From contig NZ_JBKGXS010000004.1 of the NCBI RefSeq assembly GCF_046546475.1, positions 124,001-188,000 of the forward strand: a stretch of 64,000 bases of DNA, given 5' to 3'. A model generated the notes under the pieces. It saw nothing but the letters and a program-made list of their open reading frames with translations, did not search any database and had not been told where the DNA came from. The stretch's first letter is position 1. Each line of letters opens with the position of its first letter. The DNA comes from Pseudonocardia phyllosphaerae. Its GTDB lineage: Bacteria > Actinomycetota > Actinomycetes > Mycobacteriales > Pseudonocardiaceae. Below, one piece after another: positions 27,211 through 35,194 of this stretch. The translations under genes and the position numbers were made by a program.

Positions 27211-28638
27211 TCAGCGACCGTCGGCGGGCGAGGCGTCGCGCGCCAGCCGGAAGCCGGAGAAGATCTGCCGGCGCACCGGGTGGTCCCAGTTGCGGAACGT
27301 GGCGCGGATCGCCGACGGGTCGGTGCCGAACGAGCCGCCGCGCAGCACCCGGTAGTCGCCGCCGAAGAAGACCTGCGAGTACTCCGGGTACGGGAACACG
27401 CTGAACCCCGGGTAGGGCTCCCAGCCGGAGTCGCACCACTCCCACACGTCGCCGACGAGCTGCTGCACCCCGAGCGCGGACGCGCCTGCCGGGTAGGCAC
27501 CCGCCGGGGCGGGCTGCAGGTGGCGCTGGCCGAGGTTGGCGCGCTCCGGTGTCGGGTCGTCGTCGCCCCACGGATAGCGGCGCGAGCGGCCGGTGGCCGG
27601 GTCGTACCGGGCGGCCTTCTCCCACTCGGCCTCGGTGGGCAGCCGCTTGCCGGCCCACCGGGCGAACGCCTGCGCCTCGTGGAAGGTCACGTGCTGCACC
27701 GGCTCGTCCCCGGGCACCGGCTCGACGACGCCGAACCGGCGCCGCCACCAGGTCCCGTCGGCGTCGCGGGTCCAGAACCGGGGCGCGGTCAGGTCCTCGG
27801 CGACGCGGGCGGCCCAGCCGGGCCCGGTCCACCAGCGCGGGTCGTCGTAGCCGCCTGCCTCGACGAACGCGGCGAACCGGGCGTTGGTGACCGGGTAGGT
27901 CTCGATCACGTACGCGGGCAGGTCGACGGTGTGCGCGGGGCGCTCGTTGTCCAGCGCCCAGGGCTCGGTGGAGGTACCCATCTCGAACGGACCGGCCGGG
28001 ACGTGGGTCTCGGCGGCCGCATCGACGGCCTGCGCGGCGGCGGGCGGGGCGGGCGCGTGCAGCAGCGGGGCGCCCTCGCGGAGCTGGTGGGTGGCCAGCA
28101 TCGTCTCGTCGTGCTGCTGCTCGTGCTGGACGATCATGCCGAACGCGAAACCATCGGCCTCGATCGCGCGGCCCCGCAGCGGGCTGCGGTGCAGCGCGTC
28201 GAGCGCCTTGTCGCGCACCTCGTCCACGTACTCCCGGGCCTCGGCGGGAGTGAGCAGCGGCAACGTGACCCGCGAGCTGCGGGTGTGCTGGAACGCGTCG
28301 TAGAGGCCGTCGATCTCCGGGCGCAGCGGCTCGCGGCCGCCGACGTCGCGGACCAGCCACAGCTCCTCCATGGAGCCGATGTGCGCGAGGTCCCAGACCA
28401 GCGGCGACATCAGCGGGGAGTGCTGGGCCTGCATGTCGGCGTCGTCGAGGTCGGTGAGTCCGGAGCTGCGGGCACGCGAGCGCGACAGCAGTGCGGCCAC
28501 GCGCTCACGGACGGCCTCGGGGCTCTCCCCCGGCGCCGCGGGCCCGGTCACGGGCGTCGGCACGGTACCGGTCTGCACGGAGCCGGTCTGCACGGAGCCG
28601 GTCTGCACGGAGCCGGTCGGTACGGCCTCGGTGGTCAT
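27211..28638 (-). CDS. egtB: Hercynine oxygenase, sulfoxide synthase
   Basis: Non-heme iron enzyme that couples hercynine and gamma-glutamylcysteine with O2. The N-terminal DinB-like domain holds the iron ligands in DLAHIGSMEE and QHEQQHDETM. The C-terminal formylglycine-generating-like domain contains FARWAGKRLPTEAEWEKAAR and RVLRGGSFGTDP. At 475 residues it is of normal size apart from an N-terminal insert of three TGSVQ repeats (about residues 8-24) encoded by 15-bp tandem DNA repeats. The start overlaps the egtA stop by four bases. Confidence 0.95.
   Translation of the reverse strand: MTTEAVPTGSVQTGSVQTGSVQTGTVPTPVTGPAAPGESPEAVRERVAALLSRSRARSSGLTDLDDADMQAQHSPLMSPLVWDLAHIGSMEELWLVRDVGGREPLRPEIDGLYDAFQHTRSSRVTLPLLTPAEAREYVDEVRDKALDALHRSPLRGRAIEADGFAFGMIVQHEQQHDETMLATHQLREGAPLLHAPAPPAAAQAVDAAAETHVPAGPFEMGTSTEPWALDNERPAHTVDLPAYVIETYPVTNARFAAFVEAGGYDDPRWWTGPGWAARVAEDLTAPRFWTRDADGTWWRRRFGVVEPVPGDEPVQHVTFHEAQAFARWAGKRLPTEAEWEKAARYDPATGRSRRYPWGDDDPTPERANLGQRHLQPAPAGAYPAGASALGVQQLVGDVWEWCDSGWEPYPGFSVFPYPEYSQVFFGGDYRVLRGGSFGTDPSAIRATFRNWDHPVRRQIFSGFRLARDASPADGR
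28568..28612. repeat. 15-bp tandem repeat inside egtB
   Basis: CCGGTCTGCACGGAG repeated three times without interruption, adding five-residue units to the EgtB N-terminus in frame. Imperfect units flank it. Confidence 0.9.
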
Positions 28639-30044
28639 CGGACACCCTCCTGGATGCGGTGGACGTCGTGCCCGGGGACGGGATCGCCGTTCCGGGCCGG
28701 GTCAGCATGGTCGTCGGGAGCGCTGCGGTACAGGCCCGGCGGGAACGGGGCCCCGGCCCCCGCGGCGGACTCCTCGAACGGGAACACCTCGTCGGCGGGG
28801 CACAGGCCCTGCAGCACACGGCGTTCGGTGACCTCGCGCAGGCGGGCGAGCACCCGGGCGGGCACGGTGACCAGCGGGTGCCCGGCGGCGGCGAGGACCT
28901 CGCAGGCGAGCGGGAACAGCGTGCCGGCGGCGCGGGCCAGGGCCGGGTCGGCGAGTGCGTCGCGGGCGGCGGTCACCCACGCGTCGCGGACCGGCTCGCA
29001 GGCCTCCCGGACCCGGCCGAGGACCTCCGGCGACGACGTCAGCGCGGCCAGCACCGCGGCAGGCAGCGCCCAGTCGTCGCCGGGCTGGCCGTCGACGTAG
29101 CGCACCTCGAGGTGGCCCTGCGGGCGGACCGGCGGGAACAGCGTGGACACGTGGTAGTCGAGGTCGGCCTGCGTCGGCGGGCGGGCCAGGATGCCGTCGG
29201 TGCAGCGGCCGGAGACCCAGTCGTCGAAGGTCACCGACGGCGGCACGGCCCAGGACCCGGTGCCGCGCACGCACAGCAGCGGCGTCCCGACGACGCGGCG
29301 CGCCCACTCCAGGGCGGGGTCGGCGTCGAGCAGCGCGCCCGGCGGCGGCGCGGTGCGCGCGGGGTCCAGGCTCAGCCAGCACGCCTGCCGCGCGGACTTC
29401 CAGCCGGTGCGGTGCCCGTGCTGCACCGGGGAGTTCGCGAACGCGGCCAGCAGCACCGGTCCGAGCTCGTGCAGCGCGGCCCACCGGTCGGTGATCTGCG
29501 ACGCGGGTCCGGCGTCCAGGCTGACCTGCACCGCCGACGTCGAGCACATGCCGGAGCGGCCGTGCGGGCCGACGCGGTCGAACACGCACTCCATGGCCGC
29601 GTAGCGGGGCAGGTCCAGCACCCGCTGCGCGGGGCGGACCGGGTCGGCGGCGCGGTCGTGCACGGCGAGGCGGTGCGCGGCGAGCAGGGAGTGGAGGTGC
29701 GCGGCGTCGGCGCCGACGGCGTCGACGAGCGAGGTGAGGGAGCGCTCGGGGGCGCTGGAGATCTCGACCTGTCCCCCGGGTTCGACGGTCACGACGCTGC
29801 CGGCGGGCAGCGGCCGCGCCGGGGCGGCGGGGTCCAGGGAGGCGGGCGTGTGGTCACCGAGCGCGGCGCGCAGGGTGTCCGGGTCGACCGGCGCATCGGG
29901 CCGGGCGGGGTCGTAGGGCATCCACTCGATCTCGACTCCGGCGAGTGTCGGAGGGCCGTGCTTGAAACAGACGGACGCGACGTAGGCCTCGGCCTCGGCC
30001 CGGGTGCGCAGCACCCCGTCGCCCCGCACCTCGAACGGTGTCAC
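28635..30044 (-). CDS. egtA: Glutamate-cysteine ligase of ergothioneine synthesis
   Basis: Makes gamma-glutamylcysteine, the sulfur donor for EgtB. The 469-residue protein belongs to the GCS2-type ligases: VGVEIEWMPYD-type N-terminus (here GVEIEWMPYDP), YAAMECVFDRVGPHGRSGMC around the active site, and LEVRYVDGQPGDDW. I choose GTG 30044 (VTPFEVRGDG) rather than upstream starts. TAGCGT lies exactly 7 bases before it, there is no ribosome site, and the homologous protein begins there. It heads the egtABCD operon. EgtE, the C-S lyase, is not present in the window. Confidence 0.93.
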   Translation of the reverse strand: MTPFEVRGDGVLRTRAEAEAYVASVCFKHGPPTLAGVEIEWMPYDPARPDAPVDPDTLRAALGDHTPASLDPAAPARPLPAGSVVTVEPGGQVEISSAPERSLTSLVDAVGADAAHLHSLLAAHRLAVHDRAADPVRPAQRVLDLPRYAAMECVFDRVGPHGRSGMCSTSAVQVSLDAGPASQITDRWAALHELGPVLLAAFANSPVQHGHRTGWKSARQACWLSLDPARTAPPPGALLDADPALEWARRVVGTPLLCVRGTGSWAVPPSVTFDDWVSGRCTDGILARPPTQADLDYHVSTLFPPVRPQGHLEVRYVDGQPGDDWALPAAVLAALTSSPEVLGRVREACEPVRDAWVTAARDALADPALARAAGTLFPLACEVLAAAGHPLVTVPARVLARLREVTERRVLQGLCPADEVFPFEESAAGAGAPFPPGLYRSAPDDHADPARNGDPVPGHDVHRIQEGVR

Positions 30045-30051
30045 CCGGGCG

Positions 30052-30057
30052 ACGCTA
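30052..30057 (-). promoter_or_regulatory. Leaderless -10 element of the egt operon
   Basis: Minus strand TAGCGT, CGCCCGG, then GTG of egtA. Nearly the same sequence precedes the cupin gene, and the same hexamer and distance the methyltransferase gene. Confidence 0.6.
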
Positions 30058-30151
30058 CCCGGGGCCACCGACACCCGCGAGTGCATCGGCGCGCCGGACA
30101 ACTGCTCGTAACCCCTGCCTGCGGCGCGCCGCGACCGGCACGCGCGGCAAG

Positions 30152-30167
30152 CAGGACATGCGTACGG
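30152..30167 (+). promoter_or_regulatory. AcnR-type operator at the acnR promoter
   Basis: CAGGACATGCGTACGG differs from CAGNACNNNCGTACTG at one position and shares 12 of 13 core bases with the acnA site at 14932. It ends directly before the likely -10 hexamer AATACT (30168-30173), indicating autoregulation. Confidence 0.65.
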
Positions 30168-30180
30168 AATACTGGCGGTC

Positions 30181-30756
30181 ATGCCCCGCGTCAGCACCGA
30201 CCAGCTCGCCGCCCGGCGGCGGCAGATCCTGGACGGAGCGCGCGCCTGCTTCGCCGACCACGGCTACGAGGGCGCGACCGTCCGGCGCCTGGAGCAGTAC
30301 ACCGACCTGTCCCGCGGGGCGATCTTCCACTACTTCCGGGACAAGGAGGCGCTGTTCCTGGCCCTGGCCGAGCAGGACGCCGTGCGGATGGCCGACGTCG
30401 TCGCCGAGCAGGGCCTGGTGCAGGTCATGCGCGACCTGCTCGACGCCGACGCCGACCGCAGCTGGCTCGGCACCCGCCTCGAGGTGTCCCGGCGGCTGCG
30501 CACCGAGCCCGAGTTCCGGGCCCGCTGGCAGGAGCACTCCGGCGCGCTCACCGCCGCGACCCGCGCCCGGCTGGAACGCCAGGCCGCGGCCGGGGCGCTG
30601 CGCGACGACGTCGCCGTCCCGGTGCTGGCGCAGTACCTGGAGCTGGTCCTGGAGGGCCTGGTGTCACACCTGGCGATGGGGCTGCCGACCGACGACCTGG
30701 GCGCGGTGCTCGACGTCGTGGAGAACGGGGTGCGGGCGCAGGCCCGGGCCCGCTGA
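30181..30756 (+). CDS. acnR: TetR-family regulator, AcnR-like repressor of aconitase
   Basis: A 191-residue TetR protein closely resembling corynebacterial AcnR. Shared blocks include ILDGARACFADHGYEGATVRRLE, SRGAIFHYFRDKEALFLALA and the recurrent GLVQVMRDLL and RTEPEFRARW in the ligand domain. AcnR represses the aconitase gene and responds to citrate/iron-related signals. Here it lies 12 kb from acnA instead of beside it, but matching operators precede both genes. ATG 30181 has AATACT 7 bases upstream and no ribosome site, so a leaderless mRNA is likely. Confidence 0.88.
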   Translation: MPRVSTDQLAARRRQILDGARACFADHGYEGATVRRLEQYTDLSRGAIFHYFRDKEALFLALAEQDAVRMADVVAEQGLVQVMRDLLDADADRSWLGTRLEVSRRLRTEPEFRARWQEHSGALTAATRARLERQAAAGALRDDVAVPVLAQYLELVLEGLVSHLAMGLPTDDLGAVLDVVENGVRAQARAR

Positions 30757-30793
30757 GCGCGACTGAGCACGACCGGGCGCGACTGGGCACGTC
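30753..30793. repeat. 10-bp tandem repeat starting at the acnR stop
   Basis: CTGAGCGCGA, CTGAGCACGA, CCGGGCGCGA, CTGGGCACGT follow each other. At the 20-bp level GCGCGACTGRGCACG occurs at 30757 and 30777. The first unit contains the TGA stop. Confidence 0.7.
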
Positions 30794-30853
30794 GGGCACG
30801 CCACCCCGCCGCGGGGATGCGGGAACCACTGCCGCGCAGGGAGGATCGGGGCC

Positions 30854-31933
30854 ATGCCGTACCCCTTCCTCCCGGCCGGCGACGACGCGGTGCCGGTCGC
30901 GGTCCGCGGGTTCGCCCGTGCGCACGCCGATCTCGTGACCCTGCACGAGGATCCGATCCACCTCGTCGCGAACCACCGCTCCCCCGACCGGCGGGTCGCG
31001 CTGGTCTCCGGCGGCGGCTCCGGGCACGAGCCGCTGCACGCCGGGTTCCTCGGCCGCGGCATGCTCGACGCCGTCGCCCCCGGCCCGGTGTTCACCTCGC
31101 CGCACAACAAGGCCGTGCTGCACGCGTCGCGCGCCGCGCTCGCCGGGCTGGACGCGCCGCAGGGCGTGCTCCACGTCGTCAAGAACTACACCGGTGACCG
31201 GATCAACTTCGGCATCGCCGCGGAGCGGCTGCGGATGGAGGGGATCGACGTCCGCCGCGTCCTGGTCGACGACGACCTCGCCACCGACGCCCTCGACACC
31301 GCCACCGGGCGGCGCGGGACCGGGGCGACCGTCGTCGTCGAGAAGATCCTGGGGGCGGCCGCGGACACCGGCGCGGGGATCGCCGAGCTGGCGCAGCTGG
31401 GGGCCGACGTGGCCGCCGCCTCGCGCAGCCTCGCCGTGGCGTCGCGGGCGCAGACCTCGCACCGCACCGGGGAGCCGGCGTTCGCCCTCGACGGCGAACT
31501 CGACTACGGCGTCGGCATCCACGGCGAGCGGGCGCAGCGCTCGGTGCCGCGGCCCCCGGCGGAGGAGCTGGTCGCACGGATGCTCGACGAGATCGTCGCC
31601 GGGCTGCCCGACGGGTCCGATGACGTGGTGCTGGTGGTCAACGGCATGGGCGGCACCGCGCTGCTGGAGCTCTACGCGCTGGCCGAGCTCGCCTCCCAGG
31701 TCCTCGACGACCGCGGCCTGTCCCGGACCGGCACGCTGGTCGGCACGTTCGTCCCGGCCCTGGACATGGCCGGGTTCTCGCTGACCCTGACCCGCATGCG
31801 CCCGGAGTGGACGGAGCTGTGGGCCGCACCCACCGGGACCGCCGCGTTCCCGCCCAGCACCGGCAACCCCAGCACCGGTAACCCGAGCACCGACGGCCCG
31901 GGTACCGACGACCGCACGGAGGAGGCCCGATGA
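30854..31933 (+). CDS. dhaK: Dihydroxyacetone kinase, DhaK subunit
   Basis: Binds dihydroxyacetone covalently and receives phosphate through DhaL. At 359 residues it has LVSGGGSGHEPLHAGFLG with the N-terminal active-site histidines, VVKNYTGDRINF, and His223 in GELDYGVGIHGE, the residue that forms the hemiaminal. GGGAGGA precedes ATG 30854. The C-terminus has a low-complexity tail of STGNP repeats beyond the family end. The dhaL start overlaps its stop by four bases (ATGA). Confidence 0.93.
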   Translation: MPYPFLPAGDDAVPVAVRGFARAHADLVTLHEDPIHLVANHRSPDRRVALVSGGGSGHEPLHAGFLGRGMLDAVAPGPVFTSPHNKAVLHASRAALAGLDAPQGVLHVVKNYTGDRINFGIAAERLRMEGIDVRRVLVDDDLATDALDTATGRRGTGATVVVEKILGAAADTGAGIAELAQLGADVAAASRSLAVASRAQTSHRTGEPAFALDGELDYGVGIHGERAQRSVPRPPAEELVARMLDEIVAGLPDGSDDVVLVVNGMGGTALLELYALAELASQVLDDRGLSRTGTLVGTFVPALDMAGFSLTLTRMRPEWTELWAAPTGTAAFPPSTGNPSTGNPSTDGPGTDDRTEEAR

Positions 31934-32541
31934 GCCGCCTGGACCAGGACGCCGTGCTGCGGACGTTCGCCACCGCCGTCGAGGACGGGCACGGGGCGCT
32001 GACCGACCTCGACCAGCACTCCGGGGACGGCGACTTCGGTGACAACCTGCGCGCCGGCGTCCGGCACGCGGTGTCCCTCGCCGGGCAGGGCAGGCAGGGC
32101 GGGTTCGCCGCGCTCGGCGAGGTGTTCCTCGACGAGGTCGGCGGCACCAGCGGCCCGCTGCTGGGGCTGCTGTTCACCGAGATCGCGCGGTCGCTGGCGT
32201 CCTCGCACGACGACCTGGCCGCCGTCGCGTCCGGGGCCCGGGCCGGCCTGACCGCCATTCAGCGCGTCGGGGAGGCCGAGGTCGGCGACCGCACCCTGGT
32301 CGACGCGCTCGCCCCGGCCGTCACCGCGCTCGGCCGCGACGGCTGGGCCGCCGGCGCGGAGGCGGCCCGCGCGGGCGCCGAGGGCACCGCGGAGCTGACC
32401 GCACGGCACGGCCGGGCCTCCTACCTGGGCGACCGCGCCCGCGGGCAGGCCGACCCCGGTGCGGTCGGGGTGGCGCTGCTGTTCTGGGCGCTGGCCCGGG
32501 TCGCCGAGCCCGACGCCGAGGTCGTCTCGCCCCTGCCCTGA
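31930..32541 (+). CDS. dhaL: Dihydroxyacetone kinase, DhaL subunit
   Basis: The nucleotide-binding partner (DAK2 domain, 203 residues). The metal/nucleotide aspartates are seen as D28 and D33-x-D35 in LDQHSGDGDFGDN. Families usually read GDGDHG, so Phe36 replaces the histidine. GGTSGPLLGLLF is the second conserved block. The phosphate donor protein DhaM of the PTS-type system is not encoded nearby. Either DhaM is elsewhere or ATP is used directly. Its 3' end is followed by a 20-bp tandem duplication. Confidence 0.9.
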   Translation: MSRLDQDAVLRTFATAVEDGHGALTDLDQHSGDGDFGDNLRAGVRHAVSLAGQGRQGGFAALGEVFLDEVGGTSGPLLGLLFTEIARSLASSHDDLAAVASGARAGLTAIQRVGEAEVGDRTLVDALAPAVTALGRDGWAAGAEAARAGAEGTAELTARHGRASYLGDRARGQADPGAVGVALLFWALARVAEPDAEVVSPLP

Positions 32542-32575
32542 TCCGGGCCTCGCCGTCCTGAGCCGGCCTCGCCGG
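32537..32575. repeat. 20-bp tandem repeat over the dhaL stop
   Basis: CCTGATCCGGGCCTCGCCGT (32537-32556, containing the stop) is followed by the similar CCTGAGCCGGCCTCGCCGG (32557-32575). Confidence 0.75.
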
Positions 32576-32587
32576 CACGGGCCGGGC

Positions 32588-34486
32588 CTACAGCGGCGCG
32601 TGCTGCTCCTCCTGGGCGGCGAACTGGGTGTGGTGCAGGGTCGCGTAGCGCCCCTCGCGGGCGAGCAGCTCGTCGTGGGTCCCGGTCTCGACGACGCGCC
32701 CGTGCTCCAGTACCGCGATCCGGTCCGCGGCCCGCACCGTCGACAGCCGGTGCGCGATGACGATCGCGGTGCGCCCGACCAGCGCCTCGCTCAGTGCCTC
32801 CTGCACCGCCACCTCGGACTCGGAGTCCAGGTGCGCGGTGGCTTCGTCGAGGATCACCACGCGTGGCTTCGCCAGCAGCAGCCGGGCGATCGTGAGCCGC
32901 TGGCGCTCGCCGCCGGAGAGCCGGTACCCGCGCTCCCCCACGACGGTGCCGAGACCGTCCGGCAGCTCGTCGAGCAGCTCACCGAGGCGGGCGCGGCGCA
33001 GCGCGTCGACCATCTCCTCGTCGGTGGCGTGCGGGGCGGCGTAGCGCAGGTTCTCCGCGATCGTGTCGTGGAACAGGTGCCCGTCCTGGGTGACCATGCC
33101 GACGGTGCCGCGCAGCGTCGCGAAGCCCAGGTCCCGCACGTCCACGCCGGAGAGCTCGACGGCGCCGGAGTCGACGTCGTAGAGCCGCGGGACCAGCGAG
33201 GCGAGCGTCGACTTCCCCGCCCCGGACGACCCGACGAGCGCGAGCAGCCCGCCGCCACGGACGTGCAGGTCGACGCCGTGCAGCACCTCCGACGGGGTGC
33301 GGTGGTCGAGCACCGTGACCTCCTCCAGCGACGCCAGCGACACCGCCCGGGCGCTCGGGTAGGTGAAGCGCACGTCGCGGAGCCGGACGTCGACCGGCCC
33401 GTCGGGCAGCGACCGCGGTTGCGCGGCCTCGGTCAGCGACGGCCGCAGGTCGAGCACCTCGAAGACCCGCTCGAACGCGACCAGCGCCGTCATCACGTCG
33501 ACGCGGGCGTTGGCCAGCGCCGTCATCGGGGTGTAGAGCCGGGTGAGCAGCAGCCCGAGCGCGACGACGGTGCCGGCCGGGATCGCGCCGGTCACCGCCA
33601 GGTAGCCGCCGAGTCCGTAGATCAGGGCCTGGGCCAGCGCGGACACCAGCTGCAGCGCGGTCACGAACAGCCGGGACACCATCGCGCTGCGGACGCCGAT
33701 CTCCCGCACCCGCGACACCTGCCCGCGGAACACCGTCGCCTCCTGCTCGGGGTTCCCGAACAGCTTCACCAGGGTCGCGCCGGGCGCGGAGAAGCGCTCG
33801 GTCATCTGGTTGCCCATGGTGGCGTTGAGCTCGGCGGCCTCGCGGCGCAGCTCGGCGATCCGCGTGCCCATCGCGCGGGCGGGCAGCACGAACACCGGCA
33901 GCAGCAGCATCGCCAGCACCGTGACCTGCCAGGCCAGCCCGATCATCACCGCGACGGCGAGCACGAGCTGGATGCCGTTGGCCAGCACCGTCGACAGGGT
34001 GCCGGTGATGGCGGTCTGGGCGCCGATGACGTCGTTGTTGAGCCGCGAGACCAGCGCACCGGTGCGGGTACGGGCGAAGAACGCGAGCGGCATGGCCTGC
34101 ACGTGGGAGAACACCGCGACCCGCAGGTCCTCGATCAGTCCCTCGCCGAGCCGGGAGGAGAACCACCGCCCGGCCAGCCCGACGACGGCCTCCAGCAGCG
34201 CCATCCCGGCGATCCCGGCGGCGAGGACGATCACCGCACGGGCGGCGCCGGGCAGCTGCCCTGCGGCGACGATGGTGTTGACGACCCGCCCGGCGAGCAG
34301 CGGGGTGACGACGCCGACCACCGCGGTGACGGTGGTGAGGCCGAGGTAGGCGAACAGCCAGTGCCGGTAGGGCCGGACGAAGCCCCAGATCCGGGGCCAG
34401 GTGCCCGGTGCGACGGCGCCGCGGCGGATGGACTCCGAGTCCGCTCCGCGCACGACCCCCCGCATGAGCGTGAGCGGACGATCCAC
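32588..34486 (-). CDS. ABC exporter, fused permease-ATPase
   Basis: A 632-residue half-transporter of the type I exporter (MsbA/multidrug-like) class. Six membrane segments occupy the first ~330 residues. The nucleotide-binding domain follows, with Walker A VGSSGAGKST, signature LSGGERQRLT, Walker B VVILDEATAHLDSE and H-loop IAHRLSTV. It would work as a homodimer; no partner subunit is adjacent. GTG 34486 has AAGGAG eight bases upstream. It is convergent with dhaL. Substrate unknown. Confidence 0.92.
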   Translation of the reverse strand: MDRPLTLMRGVVRGADSESIRRGAVAPGTWPRIWGFVRPYRHWLFAYLGLTTVTAVVGVVTPLLAGRVVNTIVAAGQLPGAARAVIVLAAGIAGMALLEAVVGLAGRWFSSRLGEGLIEDLRVAVFSHVQAMPLAFFARTRTGALVSRLNNDVIGAQTAITGTLSTVLANGIQLVLAVAVMIGLAWQVTVLAMLLLPVFVLPARAMGTRIAELRREAAELNATMGNQMTERFSAPGATLVKLFGNPEQEATVFRGQVSRVREIGVRSAMVSRLFVTALQLVSALAQALIYGLGGYLAVTGAIPAGTVVALGLLLTRLYTPMTALANARVDVMTALVAFERVFEVLDLRPSLTEAAQPRSLPDGPVDVRLRDVRFTYPSARAVSLASLEEVTVLDHRTPSEVLHGVDLHVRGGGLLALVGSSGAGKSTLASLVPRLYDVDSGAVELSGVDVRDLGFATLRGTVGMVTQDGHLFHDTIAENLRYAAPHATDEEMVDALRRARLGELLDELPDGLGTVVGERGYRLSGGERQRLTIARLLLAKPRVVILDEATAHLDSESEVAVQEALSEALVGRTAIVIAHRLSTVRAADRIAVLEHGRVVETGTHDELLAREGRYATLHHTQFAAQEEQHAPL

Positions 34487-34632
34487 GTGTCGTTCTCCTT
34501 CGCCGGTGGTGGACGGCGAGGAACAACGTTACGTCGGGTACCGGTCCGCGGCGCGCAGAGCATTCCGCCCCGCGCATGCGTCGGCGCCACCGGCGACCTC
34601 GTCGGGCCCCCGGCGGCGCCGTGGAGAACGCG

Positions 34633-34845
34633 CTACTTCTTCTTGGTGCGGGTCGCGCCACCGCGCCCGCGCAGCGTCACGCCGGTCTCGGAGAGGACGC
34701 GGTGCACGAATCCGTAGGAACGGCCGGTCTGTTCGGCCAGCGAACGGATGCTCGCGCCCTTCTCGTACTTCTTCTTCAGATCCGCGGCGAGTTTCCCGCG
34801 CTGGGTCCCGGTGATCCGGGCGCCCTTCTTCAGTTCTGCAGCCAT
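34633..34845 (-). CDS. Small helix-turn-helix protein (Rv1473A-like)
   Basis: A 70-residue basic protein: a lysine-rich N-terminus (ELKKGARITGTQRGKLAADLKKKYEKG), then a helix-turn-helix SIRSLAEQTGRSYGFVHRVL, and a basic tail ending TRTKKK. It is conserved through actinobacteria and, as in mycobacteria, lies next to the ABC-F ATPase gene and near acnR. ATG 34845 follows GGGAGG. Presumably it binds DNA; targets are unknown. Confidence 0.88.
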   Translation of the reverse strand: MAAELKKGARITGTQRGKLAADLKKKYEKGASIRSLAEQTGRSYGFVHRVLSETGVTLRGRGGATRTKKK

Positions 34846-35054
34846 GGGCCCTCCCTCGTCCCCACCGCGGATGCCCCCGCGGACCGCCGCCTCTCCGGCG
34901 ACGATCAGGCCATGATGATCCAGACCGTCATTCCTGGCCAGAACAGGCAAAACGCGATCGGTGAGCGGTTACCCCGAACGGCGCACGTTGCGCGACGACG
35001 CAGTGTCCGATCACGAACGGATCACGGAGACTCGTCACCCGCGCGGAGCAGCCG

Positions 35055-35085
35055 ACGGCGGCCACGACGGCACATCGGCCGCCGT
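35055..35085 (-). terminator. Hairpin downstream of the ABC-F gene
   Basis: ACGGCGGCC (35055-35063) pairs with GGCCGCCGT (35077-35085) over a 13-base loop. Confidence 0.5.
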
Positions 35086-35142
35086 GGTGGCGTGATCATC
35101 GGCCGTACTGCGCCGGACGAGTGATCATCTGCGTAGGCGACG

Positions 35143-35162
35143 GCCGGACCCGAGGATCCGGC
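35143..35162 (-). terminator. Short hairpin directly after the ABC-F stop
   Basis: GCCGGA/TCCGGC arms with an 8-base loop, about 33 bases beyond the stop codon. Confidence 0.4.
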
Positions 35163-35194
35163 GTCCGTCCGGATGACGACGCCCCCGCCCGGGA

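Larger units (their letters stand above)
34846..35194. other. 349-base gap between ABC-F and the small HTH gene
   Basis: No gene seen. It holds two hairpins suited to end the ABC-F transcript (35055-35085 and 35143-35162), two GTGATCAT elements near 35092 and 35121, and the promoter of the HTH gene, for which I see no clear -10/-35. Confidence 0.5.
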
